Positions 15,221 to 23,350 of a stretch of DNA of 64,000 nucleotides are shown piece after piece. Under the pieces are notes generated by a model that saw only the letters and a program-made list of their open reading frames with translations, was not told where the DNA came from and made no database searches. Within the stretch, counting starts at the first letter, position 1. Each line of letters starts with the position of its first letter. The position numbers were made by a program, and so were the translations under genes. Origin of the DNA: CAITYL01 sp041651315. Its GTDB lineage: Bacteria; Verrucomicrobiota; Lentisphaeria; Oligosphaerales; CAITYL01. Where the stretch lies: positions 1-64,000 of the forward strand of contig JBAZJM010000001.1 of assembly GCA_041651315.1 (NCBI GenBank), given 5' to 3'.

Positions 15221-15994
15221 ATGCGTAAAAATGTGATCATATCATTAATTTTAGTCAGCGTTGTTTTCCCTACTCAGATTTTTGCGCAAGATGCTCTGAT
15301 CCCAAAACCTCCTGTTGAAGAAAAGAAACCGATTCAGAGTTATTTTCGAATCGATCAGGATTACATGTTTGGGCTCCAGTTATGGGCAGGAGCCGCTTAT
15401 CCTATTTCTAATAAAATTAGCCTAGCTGCCGATATCTTCATGCCTGAAGTAGCTGGACCGACTACTAAAAGTGCACTTTATTCGTATTGGGGTGAATTTG
15501 ATCTCGGGCCTGCATTTACATTAGGCCCGGTCACATTAACACCGATGGCTGGCATTGCATTTGATTGGGGTGCTAAACGAGCCATAGCACTTAACGCACC
15601 ACAACTTTATACCATTATAAATATCGATAGATTCTACTTCGAATCTTGGGTGTGGACAGTACTTTATTCTCCATTTAAGGATAAGGTTTGGAATGATTAT
15701 ATTCACACCCGAAATTGGTTTCTATTTAAGATAAACGACATAATTGCAGTTGGTCCACAGTTTGAATATATGTATTATTTTAAAAATTATTCAACTCCAG
15801 ATGATTCTGGGGTCATGACTTTACGTAATCCAAAAGGGACGGCTGCGATGCCACTCGGTGGTCATATCGAATTAGCATTTGGTACTGGAAATTCATTAGG
15901 TCTATTTCTTGGGTACGAACTTAATAAGGATGTTCGAACAAGAAATGACGGTAACGCCCTTAGTGGTCGTTTTAGTTTTGTACATAATTTTTGA
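15221..15994 (+). CDS. secreted barrel-like outer-membrane protein
   Basis: 257 residues. A classical signal peptide (basic MRKN, hydrophobic ISLILVSVVFPTQ, cleavage after IFAQ near residue 23). The mature part is aromatic and alternates hydrophobic/polar residues (FGLQLWAGAAYPIS, GLFLGYELNK), ending in SFVHNF, a barrel-like C-terminal Phe. Probably inserted in or attached to the outer membrane of a Gram-negative host. Its role in the phage is unknown. Confidence 0.6.
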   Translation: MRKNVIISLILVSVVFPTQIFAQDALIPKPPVEEKKPIQSYFRIDQDYMFGLQLWAGAAYPISNKISLAADIFMPEVAGPTTKSALYSYWGEFDLGPAFTLGPVTLTPMAGIAFDWGAKRAIALNAPQLYTIINIDRFYFESWVWTVLYSPFKDKVWNDYIHTRNWFLFKINDIIAVGPQFEYMYYFKNYSTPDDSGVMTLRNPKGTAAMPLGGHIELAFGTGNSLGLFLGYELNKDVRTRNDGNALSGRFSFVHNF

Positions 15995-15999
15995 TACGA

Positions 16000-16035
16000 C
16001 TAAACCCGCTAAACAGTGAAGTCGAGCGGGTTTAG
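16000..16035. terminator. bidirectional terminator between convergent genes
   Basis: CTAAACCCGCT (16000-16010) pairs perfectly with AGCGGGTTTAG (16025-16035), 11 bp around a 14-base loop, between a plus-strand gene ending at 15994 and a minus-strand gene ending at 16055. T-rich flanks are weak, so termination efficiency is uncertain. Confidence 0.6.
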
Positions 16036-16054
16036 TTAACTGATTTCAGTTAGA

Positions 16055-17044
16055 TTATAGAGGCGAACTCTGAATCACCCAGAAATCATTTGCAAGTGAC
16101 GTATTCTTGATATAGTCATAACTTACCCAGAAATAACCGGCAAGACCCCAGTCAGTTCCCCAGCTATTGCGAACGAGGAATGCGCCCTTGGAAGATGGAT
16201 TGAAGGGATTTACTTTATTGTCATCATAGCCACATAAACAAACGGCGTGGCCACCTTCAATTTGTTCACCGGCTCCAGGTAGATTCAAGAAGGCATTCGT
16301 TGCCATGTCTTGAGTCATGAAGTATGTGTAAACAGTGAATCCGTAACCAACTAAGAAACCTGCGGCGATTGCAGCTTTCATCGTAGTCAAATCACCATTC
16401 GAAATTGAATGGTATGACGTGACTCTATGTGAAGCCATTGCAGCCCACACTGATGACGGTGGATTTACAGTAAACTTTGAAATATCATACGGCCATAGTG
16501 CCTCATCGCAGACTCCGTATGTATATGCAGCTTTGATCGTATTACGGATCGTAGCTCCCGAGTCACTACCCGTCGTTCCTTCAATTTTTCGGGTAGCATA
16601 ATATTCAGCTAGACGAGAAACATGAATTAGTTTCTTAGATGGTGTTGGGGTGGGCGTGGGCGTGGGCGTAGGGGTGGGCGTGGCTATTGGTTTAACTGTT
16701 GTTGTATATGTAATCGTTCCATCACTCGCTTGGGCGGCTCCACTAATGACAACACTCGGAGCTGTTGCTAAAAGATTTTTTCCCTTAGCACCGCCTTTTA
16801 CCTCATTTGATTCAACCATCCCAGATAGCATATTTGCAGTACATGAGCCTAAAGCTCCTTGATCTTCTACAGGACTGCAAATTGAACGAAGATCAACCGA
16901 TGGAGCAGCCGCTCCGACACTAAAGAATGATGGGTGGAGCTTGAGTCGGAATTCTTCATCTCGAACGTCGGTTGATTGTCGTATCCAACCGTTTAGATGT
17001 ACTTCTTTTTCTTTTCCAGTGTGCGTGTGAAATTTTTTCATCAT
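16055..17044 (-). CDS. C1A (papain-family) cysteine peptidase with Thr-Pro linker
   Basis: 329 residues. Oxyanion Gln62 and catalytic Cys68 are in DQGALGSCTA, His266 in GGHAVCLCGYDD, and Asn293 in RNSWGTDWG, so the active site is complete. Between the catalytic-Cys helix and SRLAEYYATRKIEG is an extra segment of about 60 residues ending in a (TP)7 run (122-135). No signal peptide is obvious. AGGAGG precedes the start. Possible roles are processing of host or phage surface proteins. Confidence 0.82.
   Translation of the reverse strand: MMKKFHTHTGKEKEVHLNGWIRQSTDVRDEEFRLKLHPSFFSVGAAAPSVDLRSICSPVEDQGALGSCTANMLSGMVESNEVKGGAKGKNLLATAPSVVISGAAQASDGTITYTTTVKPIATPTPTPTPTPTPTPSKKLIHVSRLAEYYATRKIEGTTGSDSGATIRNTIKAAYTYGVCDEALWPYDISKFTVNPPSSVWAAMASHRVTSYHSISNGDLTTMKAAIAAGFLVGYGFTVYTYFMTQDMATNAFLNLPGAGEQIEGGHAVCLCGYDDNKVNPFNPSSKGAFLVRNSWGTDWGLAGYFWVSYDYIKNTSLANDFWVIQSSPL
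16648..16684. repeat. GTGGGC minisatellite encoding Thr-Pro run
   Basis: Six or so copies of GTGGGC/GTAGGG encode the (TP)n linker of the minus-strand peptidase. The repeat can vary in length by slippage, changing linker length without affecting the frame. Confidence 0.7.
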
Positions 17045-17066
17045 ATGAAAGTCCTCCTAGGATCAA

Positions 17067-17091
17067 ACTCAGTTTTCATGAAAAACTGAGT
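17067..17091. promoter_or_regulatory. 10-bp palindrome between divergent genes
   Basis: ACTCAGTTTT (17067-17076) pairs perfectly with AAAACTGAGT (17082-17091). It lies between the starts of the divergent peptidase and the gene at 17137. It could be a shared operator or a 5' RNA hairpin for either side. Confidence 0.4.
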
Positions 17092-17136
17092 CCTTAGATG
17101 AAAATTTATTCATCGATAAATTTATTGGAGCCCCCG

Positions 17137-17337
17137 ATGACGGAAGATTCTTTAAATCAAAAACCTGAAACCGTATCTTCAGTCAAAGAGGTGCTTGATG
17201 CTATTCAGGATTGTTTAACAGTAACTGTATTCAGAAATGCCGGTCTTTCCGGGGATGATGCTATTACTGCTCAGACGGTAGCACGAGAGATCGTGGAAAG
17301 AGTCGAAGAACATTTTTCTAAGAAACTCAAAGTGTAA
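17137..17337 (+). CDS. hypothetical small acidic protein
   Basis: 66 residues from the ATG at 17137 (GGAG upstream); an in-frame ATG at 17098 lacks an SD. Helical and acidic (SVKEVLDAIQDC, REIVERVEEHF). Function unknown. The next gene's box overlaps its stop. Confidence 0.6.
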   Translation: MTEDSLNQKPETVSSVKEVLDAIQDCLTVTVFRNAGLSGDDAITAQTVAREIVERVEEHFSKKLKV

Positions 17338-17371
17338 ATTTAATTATTGATTTCATATTTACTGATATGAA
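17333..17371 (+). promoter_or_regulatory. YGTAAAT box plus start-codon hairpin
   Basis: TGTAAAT at 17333-17339 is exactly 27 bases before the ATG at 17367. TTCATAT (17352-17358) pairs with ATATGAA (17365-17371), placing the ATG in the stem. Nearly the same hairpin occurs at 2204-2223. No SD is seen. Confidence 0.45.
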
Positions 17372-17606
17372 GAAGTATCGAGTCACTTATAATGTATTTT
17401 ATATGTCCGTCGCTGATAATCTCGATCTTCTCATTTGTAAACCTGAATCAAAAATAACTGTCACTTTCAATGTGATAGCACCCAACAAACTTGCAGCTCG
17501 ACAAATTGCAAGTGATGAAGCCTCAACTTTTCTTAATTCCGATTTCGTTATTCGTGGGAAAACTATAAATTCTTTCAAACCACTTAGTATCGAAGAAATT
17601 AGATAA
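17367..17606 (+). CDS. hypothetical protein with duplicated C-terminus downstream
   Basis: 79 residues. The pattern KYRVTYNVFYMS, ITVTFNVIAPNKLAARQIASDEA resembles small phage proteins with one beta-alpha unit. Its last 27 residues (STFLNSD to SIEEIR) match a fragment at 20189-20281, on the far side of the collagen/propeller genes. Function unknown. Confidence 0.65.
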   Translation: MKKYRVTYNVFYMSVADNLDLLICKPESKITVTFNVIAPNKLAARQIASDEASTFLNSDFVIRGKTINSFKPLSIEEIR

Positions 17607-17613
17607 AATTCTT

Positions 17614-17644
17614 GGTTTCTTAATTGAATATCAATTAAGAAACC
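17614..17644 (+). promoter_or_regulatory. 13-bp perfect hairpin abutting a start codon
   Basis: GGTTTCTTAATTG (17614-17626) pairs with CAATTAAGAAACC (17632-17644) around AATAT. The ATG of the collagen-like gene begins at the next base, with no separate SD. Without a T-tract it is more likely a translation-control or RNA-stability element than a terminator. Confidence 0.5.
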
Positions 17645-18418
17645 ATGTCTGACGTACAGATTACAGTAATTGATATTCCCACTGGTTCTTGTCCGACAGG
17701 TCTTCAGGGCGTTATTTTCATTCCAGGAGCTACAGGTCCTATTGGTCCAACTGGAGCACAAGGAAATGATGGTTCAACCGGTCCGCAAGGAGATAGAGGA
17801 AAACAAGGTGAACCAGGTGTTACTGGCCCTCAGGGCATTCAAGGAAACGACGGTATTACAGGCGCAACAGGTCCCGGATATACTGGACCTATTGGACCTA
17901 TCGGAGTTACAGGTCCGCAAGGACCACTAGGTGCAACAGGTTCGCAAGGCGTTACAGGTCCGCAGGGTGCAACGGGGTCTATCGGTATTCAAGGTTCAAC
18001 AGGTTTAGCTCCGATAGCTTATATTGATGTTTCAACACCAGATAAAACAATAGGAACTAACTTCCCTTATCAACTTCATTACGAAGCAGTAAATTATTTA
18101 ACTGCAAATCATAAATATTTAGTAACTCTCGGTATGCGTGGAATAATATATAAAAATTCCGATCATTCAAAATGTACTTCGATCGATGCAGTTAGTGATA
18201 TCTATATTATAACTAATGCAGCTAACGTCGCTTCTTGCACATTTCAGCCAGGTGCACCGATCGTAAATGCATCAAGAATTCCAACCGGGATGATCGGCGT
18301 AAATATTTCAGCAACGGGTGCTTCAGGTGGGTTTGCAGTGTATATTACGCAACCTACCGGGATTACTTGTGCAGCTCGTGTCCGACTTTGGGCGTCAAAT
18401 TTTGAGGATATAACTTAA
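17645..18418 (+). CDS. collagen-like fibre protein
   Basis: 257 residues. A short head (1-27), then about 30 uninterrupted-to-near Gly-X-Y triplets (residues 28-120, rich in GPTG, GPQG, GATG), then a globular C-terminal domain of about 135 residues rich in Asn/Thr/Ile. Such proteins form triple-helical stalks in phage tail fibres or surface adhesins. Followed directly by two propeller genes with which it probably forms a surface module. Lower G+C than the flanking enzymes. Confidence 0.8.
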   Translation: MSDVQITVIDIPTGSCPTGLQGVIFIPGATGPIGPTGAQGNDGSTGPQGDRGKQGEPGVTGPQGIQGNDGITGATGPGYTGPIGPIGVTGPQGPLGATGSQGVTGPQGATGSIGIQGSTGLAPIAYIDVSTPDKTIGTNFPYQLHYEAVNYLTANHKYLVTLGMRGIIYKNSDHSKCTSIDAVSDIYIITNAANVASCTFQPGAPIVNASRIPTGMIGVNISATGASGGFAVYITQPTGITCAARVRLWASNFEDIT

Positions 18419-19330
18419 GTGTCAACAGTTCCTAGTATTCTTTGGATGCCAACTGAAACAGTATTACCATGTTTCGCAGTAGTGAACTCTAGTGATAAAA
18501 CTATTTCAGTTATTGATGCAGTTACTTTAACTACTAAGTCTCCAATTTCAGTTAATACCAATCTTAATAAAATTTGTTTCGGAAACAATTATTTTGCAAT
18601 TACAAATTCTTTCGATGATTCAGTATTGATTATAAACGCAGCGACTTTAAATATTGTTAAGATAATTACAGTCGGTAACTCTCCTAGTGGAATTTGTTTT
18701 GGCAATAGATATTTTGCAGTAATAAATTCCGCTGACAGTAGTATTTCATTTATAGATGTAGTATCTTTGATTGTCATTAAAACAATCACTGGTATTCCAG
18801 TTAGTTCTACTGGGATTTGTTTTGGAAATGGTTTTTTTGCGGTAGCAGCAGGTAATGCAGCTATTGTTACATTCATAGACGCAAATACTTTAACTGTTGT
18901 AAAGACAGTAAATACTACAGCAGGAAACAATACTTTTAGTATCTGTTACGGGAATGGATACTTTGCAACAACTAATTCTGCTGGTACTATTTCATTCATA
19001 AACGCAAATACTTTAGTTTTCATTAAAACAATTACGACCGGAAATAGTACTGGAGGAATTTGTTATGGGAATAAATATTTTGCGACAATTAATTCTAGTA
19101 ATGATATTGTCATATTAGTAAATGCAGAAACTTTATTATATTCTAAACAAATTATGGTCGGTACTTATCCCAATGATATTTGTTTTGGAGGCAGCTATTT
19201 TATGGTAACAAATACTTATGACAGTAGTATTTCAGTTATCGATATGATCACTTTGACAAATGTTGACGTAATTCTAGTTGGAAACAATCCTTCTGGAATT
19301 TGTTATTCACCTTTACTTTCATTATCTTGA
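18419..19330 (+). CDS. YVTN-type beta-propeller protein 1
   Basis: 303 residues, GTG start directly after the collagen stop. About six repeats of some 43 residues with the pattern FAVVNSSDKTISVIDAVTL, then a strand, then GICFGNxYFA. This is the YVTN/NHL-like blade pattern of surface propellers. No signal peptide. Very A+T-rich codon use. Likely an adhesin-type phage structural or surface protein; ligand unknown. Confidence 0.75.
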   Translation: MSTVPSILWMPTETVLPCFAVVNSSDKTISVIDAVTLTTKSPISVNTNLNKICFGNNYFAITNSFDDSVLIINAATLNIVKIITVGNSPSGICFGNRYFAVINSADSSISFIDVVSLIVIKTITGIPVSSTGICFGNGFFAVAAGNAAIVTFIDANTLTVVKTVNTTAGNNTFSICYGNGYFATTNSAGTISFINANTLVFIKTITTGNSTGGICYGNKYFATINSSNDIVILVNAETLLYSKQIMVGTYPNDICFGGSYFMVTNTYDSSISVIDMITLTNVDVILVGNNPSGICYSPLLSLS

Positions 19331-19337
19331 ATTTAGT

Positions 19338-20183
19338 ATGGCAACACCACTTTTTTTCGTAGCAAATAAAGGTAGTAATGATGTTTCTGTTATCGATGCA
19401 GTTTCTTTAAATATAATTACTTCAGTAAATGTTGGACTTAAACCTACAGGCATTGCTTATGGGGATAATTCTGTTGTTGTAACCAGTGGAGTTTTAAATT
19501 CAACTAATCTAACTTATAATGACACAGGAGTTCAAGTTCCTTACGGAATAATTTATGGTTCTGCCGGTTTTGCGATAGTTAATAATACTAAAAATTTTAT
19601 CATGGTAGGGGGAACGATAGTTCCGGTCGGGATAGATCCTAAATATGTAACATTTGGGAATGGGTACTACGCTGTAACAAATGGTAATGGAACTATTTCA
19701 ATCATAAGCGCAACTTCCCTGACTGTCGTAACCGTATTAGAAAAAATAAATCACGTAGATACTATTACTGGGATCTGTTATGACGTTCTAAACAATCATT
19801 TTATTGTAGTTGGTTATCCTTCGAACTATCCTCTTTTTGTATATATTAATATTATTGATGCCGCAACCTTAAGTTATATTCATAGTATTAAAGTTAAAAC
19901 TTATATTTACAATACAACAACGGGTATTGCTTGGGGAAACGGTCTTTTTGCCGTAGCACTTGATAACAAGATCATAATATATGATGCTTCAACGTATGCT
20001 CAAATTGGATCTAGTATTTATCGACCAGGAATTTTAAGTTTGGCTTATGTAAATGGGTATTTTGCAGTTGCTGATGCTGCTGCTACTGCTAATTGTATAT
20101 ACATAATTGATCCGAGTTCTCAGATGATCATAAAAACAATTTCTGTCGGTAAAACTCCATCCGGTGTTACTGCTTCGCCTTGA
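19338..20183 (+). CDS. YVTN-type beta-propeller protein 2
   Basis: 281 residues from the ATG at 19338, eight bases after the previous stop. A paralogue of the preceding gene: FFVANKGSNDVSVIDAVSLN at the start, FAIVNNTKN, YAVTNGNGTISIISATSL and a closing blade IKTISVGKTPSGVTASP. The repeats are more diverged. Probably a fibre-tip partner. Confidence 0.75.
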   Translation: MATPLFFVANKGSNDVSVIDAVSLNIITSVNVGLKPTGIAYGDNSVVVTSGVLNSTNLTYNDTGVQVPYGIIYGSAGFAIVNNTKNFIMVGGTIVPVGIDPKYVTFGNGYYAVTNGNGTISIISATSLTVVTVLEKINHVDTITGICYDVLNNHFIVVGYPSNYPLFVYINIIDAATLSYIHSIKVKTYIYNTTTGIAWGNGLFAVALDNKIIIYDASTYAQIGSSIYRPGILSLAYVNGYFAVADAAATANCIYIIDPSSQMIIKTISVGKTPSGVTASP

Positions 20184-20188
20184 ATTAA

Positions 20189-20281
20189 TCTAGTATTTCA
20201 AGTTTTCTCGGTAGAGATCCCATTATTCGTGAGAAAATTGTAAATTCTCTTAAACCACTTGATATTGAAGGAATTAAATAG
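20189..20281 (+). pseudogene. C-terminal remnant of a gene like that at 17367
   Basis: After an in-frame TAA, 30 codons read SSFLGRDPIIREK then VNSLKPLDIEGIK and a TAG. About 16 of 27 positions match the end of the 17367 protein. No start or RBS. It overlaps the 3' end of the minus-strand HNH gene by 8 bases. It looks like the second half of a duplication flanking the collagen/propeller block. Confidence 0.65.
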
Positions 20282-20996
20282 ACTGCGGAAGTTTGATATT
20301 CTTATTTTCTAAAATATGAGGGCATTGATTGGAAGATCCTTTTCCGAAATTGCAATTTTGACATAATACTTGAAGTCCTGGTGGGAAATTCGCGTTCACC
20401 AACCAACTATAAAATGATGATCCCCGCCCAACTATTTGTTGGTGTTTCTTTCCACCACCTTCGATATGATCTAAACAAAGAAACTCGAAGTGACTTTCAC
20501 CGCAACATTGACATTTAATTTCTCCATTTCCATAATGAAATATTGCTTTCATACGGATTTCTTTCCTAAGTTGCTTCATATATTCATAACGAGGCCCACC
20601 CGTTTTAGTTGCTGGTCCTTTGTGAATACATTGTCCATGTGCCCAAATACATTGATTACAATTATGACAAAGTGTTCGGAATCCTGATGGGAATTCATTC
20701 TTTACAAGCCACCATTGAAACTTAGTTCCTGATCCAATCTTTTTTCTATGGATTTCACCACCACCTTCAATATGATCAATGCAAAGAAATGCTTGTTCAG
20801 ATTCACCGCAACAAGCACACTCTTCGCCATAATGACTAAGAAGTTTTTTCCGTAGTTCTTCTCGTCGGTTTTTTTCGTAAATTTGTCGTGATTTAGCGTT
20901 ATCTGTTCGCCATTGTTTCTGTTGAGCTAAATAAACTTCTCGATTATCCTGTAACCATTTCTTAATGTACGCTTTTTTCTGTTCATTCGTTCGCAT
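20274..20996 (-). CDS. HNH endonuclease with two HNH modules (homing-type)
   Basis: 240 residues. A basic helical N-terminus, then CACCGESEQAFLCIDHIEGGG, FRTLCHNCNQ and CQCCGESHFEFLCLDHIEGGG, LQVLCQNCNF. The same module as in the genes at 8031 and 25093. It sits at the edge of the collagen/propeller block, consistent with a mobile endonuclease that may have driven the insertion. Confidence 0.78.
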   Translation of the reverse strand: MRTNEQKKAYIKKWLQDNREVYLAQQKQWRTDNAKSRQIYEKNRREELRKKLLSHYGEECACCGESEQAFLCIDHIEGGGEIHRKKIGSGTKFQWWLVKNEFPSGFRTLCHNCNQCIWAHGQCIHKGPATKTGGPRYEYMKQLRKEIRMKAIFHYGNGEIKCQCCGESHFEFLCLDHIEGGGKKHQQIVGRGSSFYSWLVNANFPPGLQVLCQNCNFGKGSSNQCPHILENKNIKLPQSI

Positions 20997-21085
20997 GTCT
21001 GGGTGTGTTATAAACAGCCTGGCGAAATCGGAGTTTAGTAAATCGAAATCTCGGCGTCATATCAACTCATGAAGGGGAAATGATC

Positions 21086-21382
21086 ATGGATCAAGAAAAT
21101 AACGCAACACCGAGAACACTAAGACCGGCATCGCCTGGAGTTGTCCGAGTTGGTAAACTTCACGAAATTCTCGGAGATTCTGATTCGAAGGTTCTTTGGA
21201 TTCGACCGATTGCTTATCGTGGACTTGAAACTGCTTTCATTATTGGTGATGATGGTCTCATCGAATTTGCTTGGCCGAGGGAGATGATTCATATTAGTCC
21301 CCCACTTTCAGCAAAGCATGCTACTGAAGACTGGGAGATCGTTCAACCCGATGATGTAATGGCAGAGCGTAAACCTAGGTAA
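21086..21382 (+). CDS. hypothetical protein
   Basis: 98 residues from the ATG at 21086 (GGGG eight bases upstream; ATG 21080 is too close to it). Beta-rich (VVRVGKLHEIL, SKVLWIRPIAYRGLETAFIIG). Function unknown; first of a run of same-strand hypotheticals. Confidence 0.6.
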   Translation: MDQENNATPRTLRPASPGVVRVGKLHEILGDSDSKVLWIRPIAYRGLETAFIIGDDGLIEFAWPREMIHISPPLSAKHATEDWEIVQPDDVMAERKPR

Positions 21383-21385
21383 ATC

Positions 21386-21667
21386 ATGGATAACGTAGCT
21401 CTTCGAATCGCTTGTTGTATTGAGAGAGCTCGAATTGAATCAGGGCTTCCTACAGGGTGGCCTCCGTCAGACGCAGAGACTTATTGGTATACAAGAGAAG
21501 CTGCACCTAGTTTTAGTAGAAAACTCGGCATTCCTTATCCGAAAGTCGTCTCTGCTCTCAATGAAACCAACATGTTCGTGGAATCGAAAATACTTCGATT
21601 ATCAGAGCCCTTCTGGCCTGATCTTGCTCACCCACTCTTAATACTGAAAGAGGTCATGGAATCATGA
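21386..21667 (+). CDS. hypothetical protein with EVMES C-terminus
   Basis: 93 residues, helical, Trp/Pro-containing middle (GLPTGWPPSDAETYWYTREA), ending LLILKEVMES. GAGGTCATG in these codons precedes the overlapping ATGA of the next gene. Unknown function. Confidence 0.7.
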   Translation: MDNVALRIACCIERARIESGLPTGWPPSDAETYWYTREAAPSFSRKLGIPYPKVVSALNETNMFVESKILRLSEPFWPDLAHPLLILKEVMES

Positions 21668-21864
21668 AGCTATGGTATGTAACATTTGGTGCCAAACATC
21701 CACTTCGTGATTATTACGTTATCGTTGCAGCAAGTTCTTACGAAAATGCAAGAGCTGCTGTTTTCGACGTACTCGGTGCTAAGTTCAGCCATGTCTATCC
21801 TGATCCACCAGAGGATAGGTATGTTCCGAAGGGTCCTGTCGGTGAAATGATCCTGGGAGAATAA
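21664..21864 (+). CDS. small conserved-phage-type protein
   Basis: 66 residues. WYVTFGAKHPLRDYYVIVAASSYENARAAVFDVLG, then FSHVYPDPP. This layout (strand, 'HPLR', strand, helix, strand) is familiar from small proteins of unrelated phages that I cannot name. ATGA-coupled to the gene before. Confidence 0.65.
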   Translation: MKLWYVTFGAKHPLRDYYVIVAASSYENARAAVFDVLGAKFSHVYPDPPEDRYVPKGPVGEMILGE

Positions 21865-21865
21865 C

Positions 21866-22258
21866 ATGGATATCGGAATAAAAACTCGGTGGCAAGCAAA
21901 AAATGGGACCGAGTATGTCGTAACCCATAAACTTGAATCTGATCAAATCGAACGATGGGAACTAGATCCGACCAAAGTTTGGTATTCAATAGAAAGTGAT
22001 CTTCAGAGATCACGAAATGAAATACAACTAGTTCCGGAAGAATTCTTTTCAGAATTGACACAGATGGTAGCTGTGAAAATTTCTGCTATCTCAGAAGAGC
22101 AAGAAGGCGTAAAGGCCATTCAATTCCTTCAAAAGATGGTCGGCATAACGGAAACAGACGAGGACGCCATTAAAGGATGGCGTGGCATGGCTGAATGGGA
22201 AAAAGCATCAACCATGGCAGCTTATGGACAACTCAAACATTTGTCGGTAGCCAAATGA
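21866..22258 (+). CDS. hypothetical protein
   Basis: 130 residues, ATG one base after the upstream stop. A beta-rich N-terminus (TRWQAKNGTEYVVTHKL), a helical C-terminus (EQEGVKAIQFLQKMVG). ATGA overlap with the next gene. Unknown. Confidence 0.62.
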   Translation: MDIGIKTRWQAKNGTEYVVTHKLESDQIERWELDPTKVWYSIESDLQRSRNEIQLVPEEFFSELTQMVAVKISAISEEQEGVKAIQFLQKMVGITETDEDAIKGWRGMAEWEKASTMAAYGQLKHLSVAK

Positions 22259-22536
22259 AAATCAGTCGACAAGGACACAGTGCTGTTATTGATCTTGGAG
22301 GTATTACTAGAACAGTGTTGATGCCTTCAGAATTGCGAGCTAAAGCACAAGAGATGCTTGATATGGCTGATGTTCTTGAGAACCTTCCCGTAATGGTTCC
22401 TCAATTTGACCAAACCGGTTGTTCACAATGCGGTAGAACCTTCGGTCCAGGAAATCATGGTTTTTCCCATTGTAAAGATCATGCTTATCTCACCAATCCC
22501 GTTGTTGTTGATGGTCATCGTCCAGGTTGGCGTTAA
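22255..22536 (+). CDS. small zinc-finger-like protein
   Basis: 93 residues from the ATG overlapping the previous stop. The N-terminal part is a beta-helix unit (AVIDLGGITRTVLMP). The C-terminal CSQCGRTFGPGNHGFSHCKDH gives a C-C-C-H site. It ends without the EVMxS peptide, so it is probably not a CGEPA member. Confidence 0.62.
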   Translation: MKISRQGHSAVIDLGGITRTVLMPSELRAKAQEMLDMADVLENLPVMVPQFDQTGCSQCGRTFGPGNHGFSHCKDHAYLTNPVVVDGHRPGWR

Positions 22537-22554
22537 TTATTGAAAGAATAATCA

Positions 22555-22881
22555 ATGATCGACTCAAAAATATTCAAAATTGAGGAACTTCTTCAGTTAC
22601 TATTGAGTGATCCAGCACGAAGCGGTTGGATAGAAACTGCTGAAATTCTTCCGGATTATCATTTTCCCTTTGCGTCTCCTGATGCTACAGCACTTTGTGC
22701 TGTTCGTTGTGGTGGGCAGTATCTTTGTTTCTCTAAAGGTCCTGAAAAGCATTATTATTGGAATGGGATCGGACACGATTTCAAAACACCGGAAATAGCT
22801 TTAATAGCCTTGCTTCAAGCACCAACACCACCACATTTTAAATTGGTAAAATCACCCGATATGGAACAGGCTCAGCTTTAG
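22555..22881 (+). CDS. hypothetical protein
   Basis: 108 residues. A 6-bp repeat (ATTATT/AATAAT) just precedes the ATG. FASPDATALCAVRCGGQYLCFSKGPEKHYYW suggests a small beta domain. Unknown. Confidence 0.6.
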   Translation: MIDSKIFKIEELLQLLLSDPARSGWIETAEILPDYHFPFASPDATALCAVRCGGQYLCFSKGPEKHYYWNGIGHDFKTPEIALIALLQAPTPPHFKLVKSPDMEQAQL

Positions 22882-22922
22882 GCAAGTCTGAAAATCGACA
22901 ATCGAAGAACGTACTAACTGAC

Positions 22923-23345
22923 ATGGCGAAGATAATCACTCCGTTCTCGATTGGACAGCGTTGGTACTGCGATCGGTCAAAGACCAAGCAGGGAAATAAG
23001 CATGGGTGGGGGAATTTCACCTTCGTAATCATCGGAATTTCAGGTAAAAGTGAGAAACGGTGTCGTCTTGAATATGATGACCCGAATGATCCACTTCACA
23101 ATTCTGAAGACGTCTTCTCACACAAACATCTGAAAGAGCACGCCACTCTTGTGTCAGAAGTCTCACCGGAGAGTAAACTTTGGATTGGACAATCAAATGA
23201 GATTCTGTCCCTAGTTTATGTCGTTCGAGCACGAACACTCGAGGATGCCACAGAAATCCTCAAAAAGAAGCGTCCTCGTGTAGTTTCATGGTTTGTTTTC
23301 CCGGTAGAAGACGTGGAATGCGGCACTGCAAAGAAGCTTAGGTAA
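22923..23345 (+). CDS. hypothetical protein
   Basis: 140 residues. N-terminal beta barrel-like half (IGQRWYCDRSKTKQ, FTFVIIGISGKSEKRCRLEYDD), C-terminal half with LVYVVRARTLEDATEILKKKRPRVVSWFVFP, a beta-alpha-beta unit. Not assignable. Confidence 0.62.
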   Translation: MAKIITPFSIGQRWYCDRSKTKQGNKHGWGNFTFVIIGISGKSEKRCRLEYDDPNDPLHNSEDVFSHKHLKEHATLVSEVSPESKLWIGQSNEILSLVYVVRARTLEDATEILKKKRPRVVSWFVFPVEDVECGTAKKLR

Positions 23346-23350
23346 TCAAT

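Noticed and set aside
21038..21043. GTAAAT before the 21086 gene as a promoter box
   Set aside because: It is preceded by A, unlike the other 15, and lacks a clear hairpin; left out of the set.
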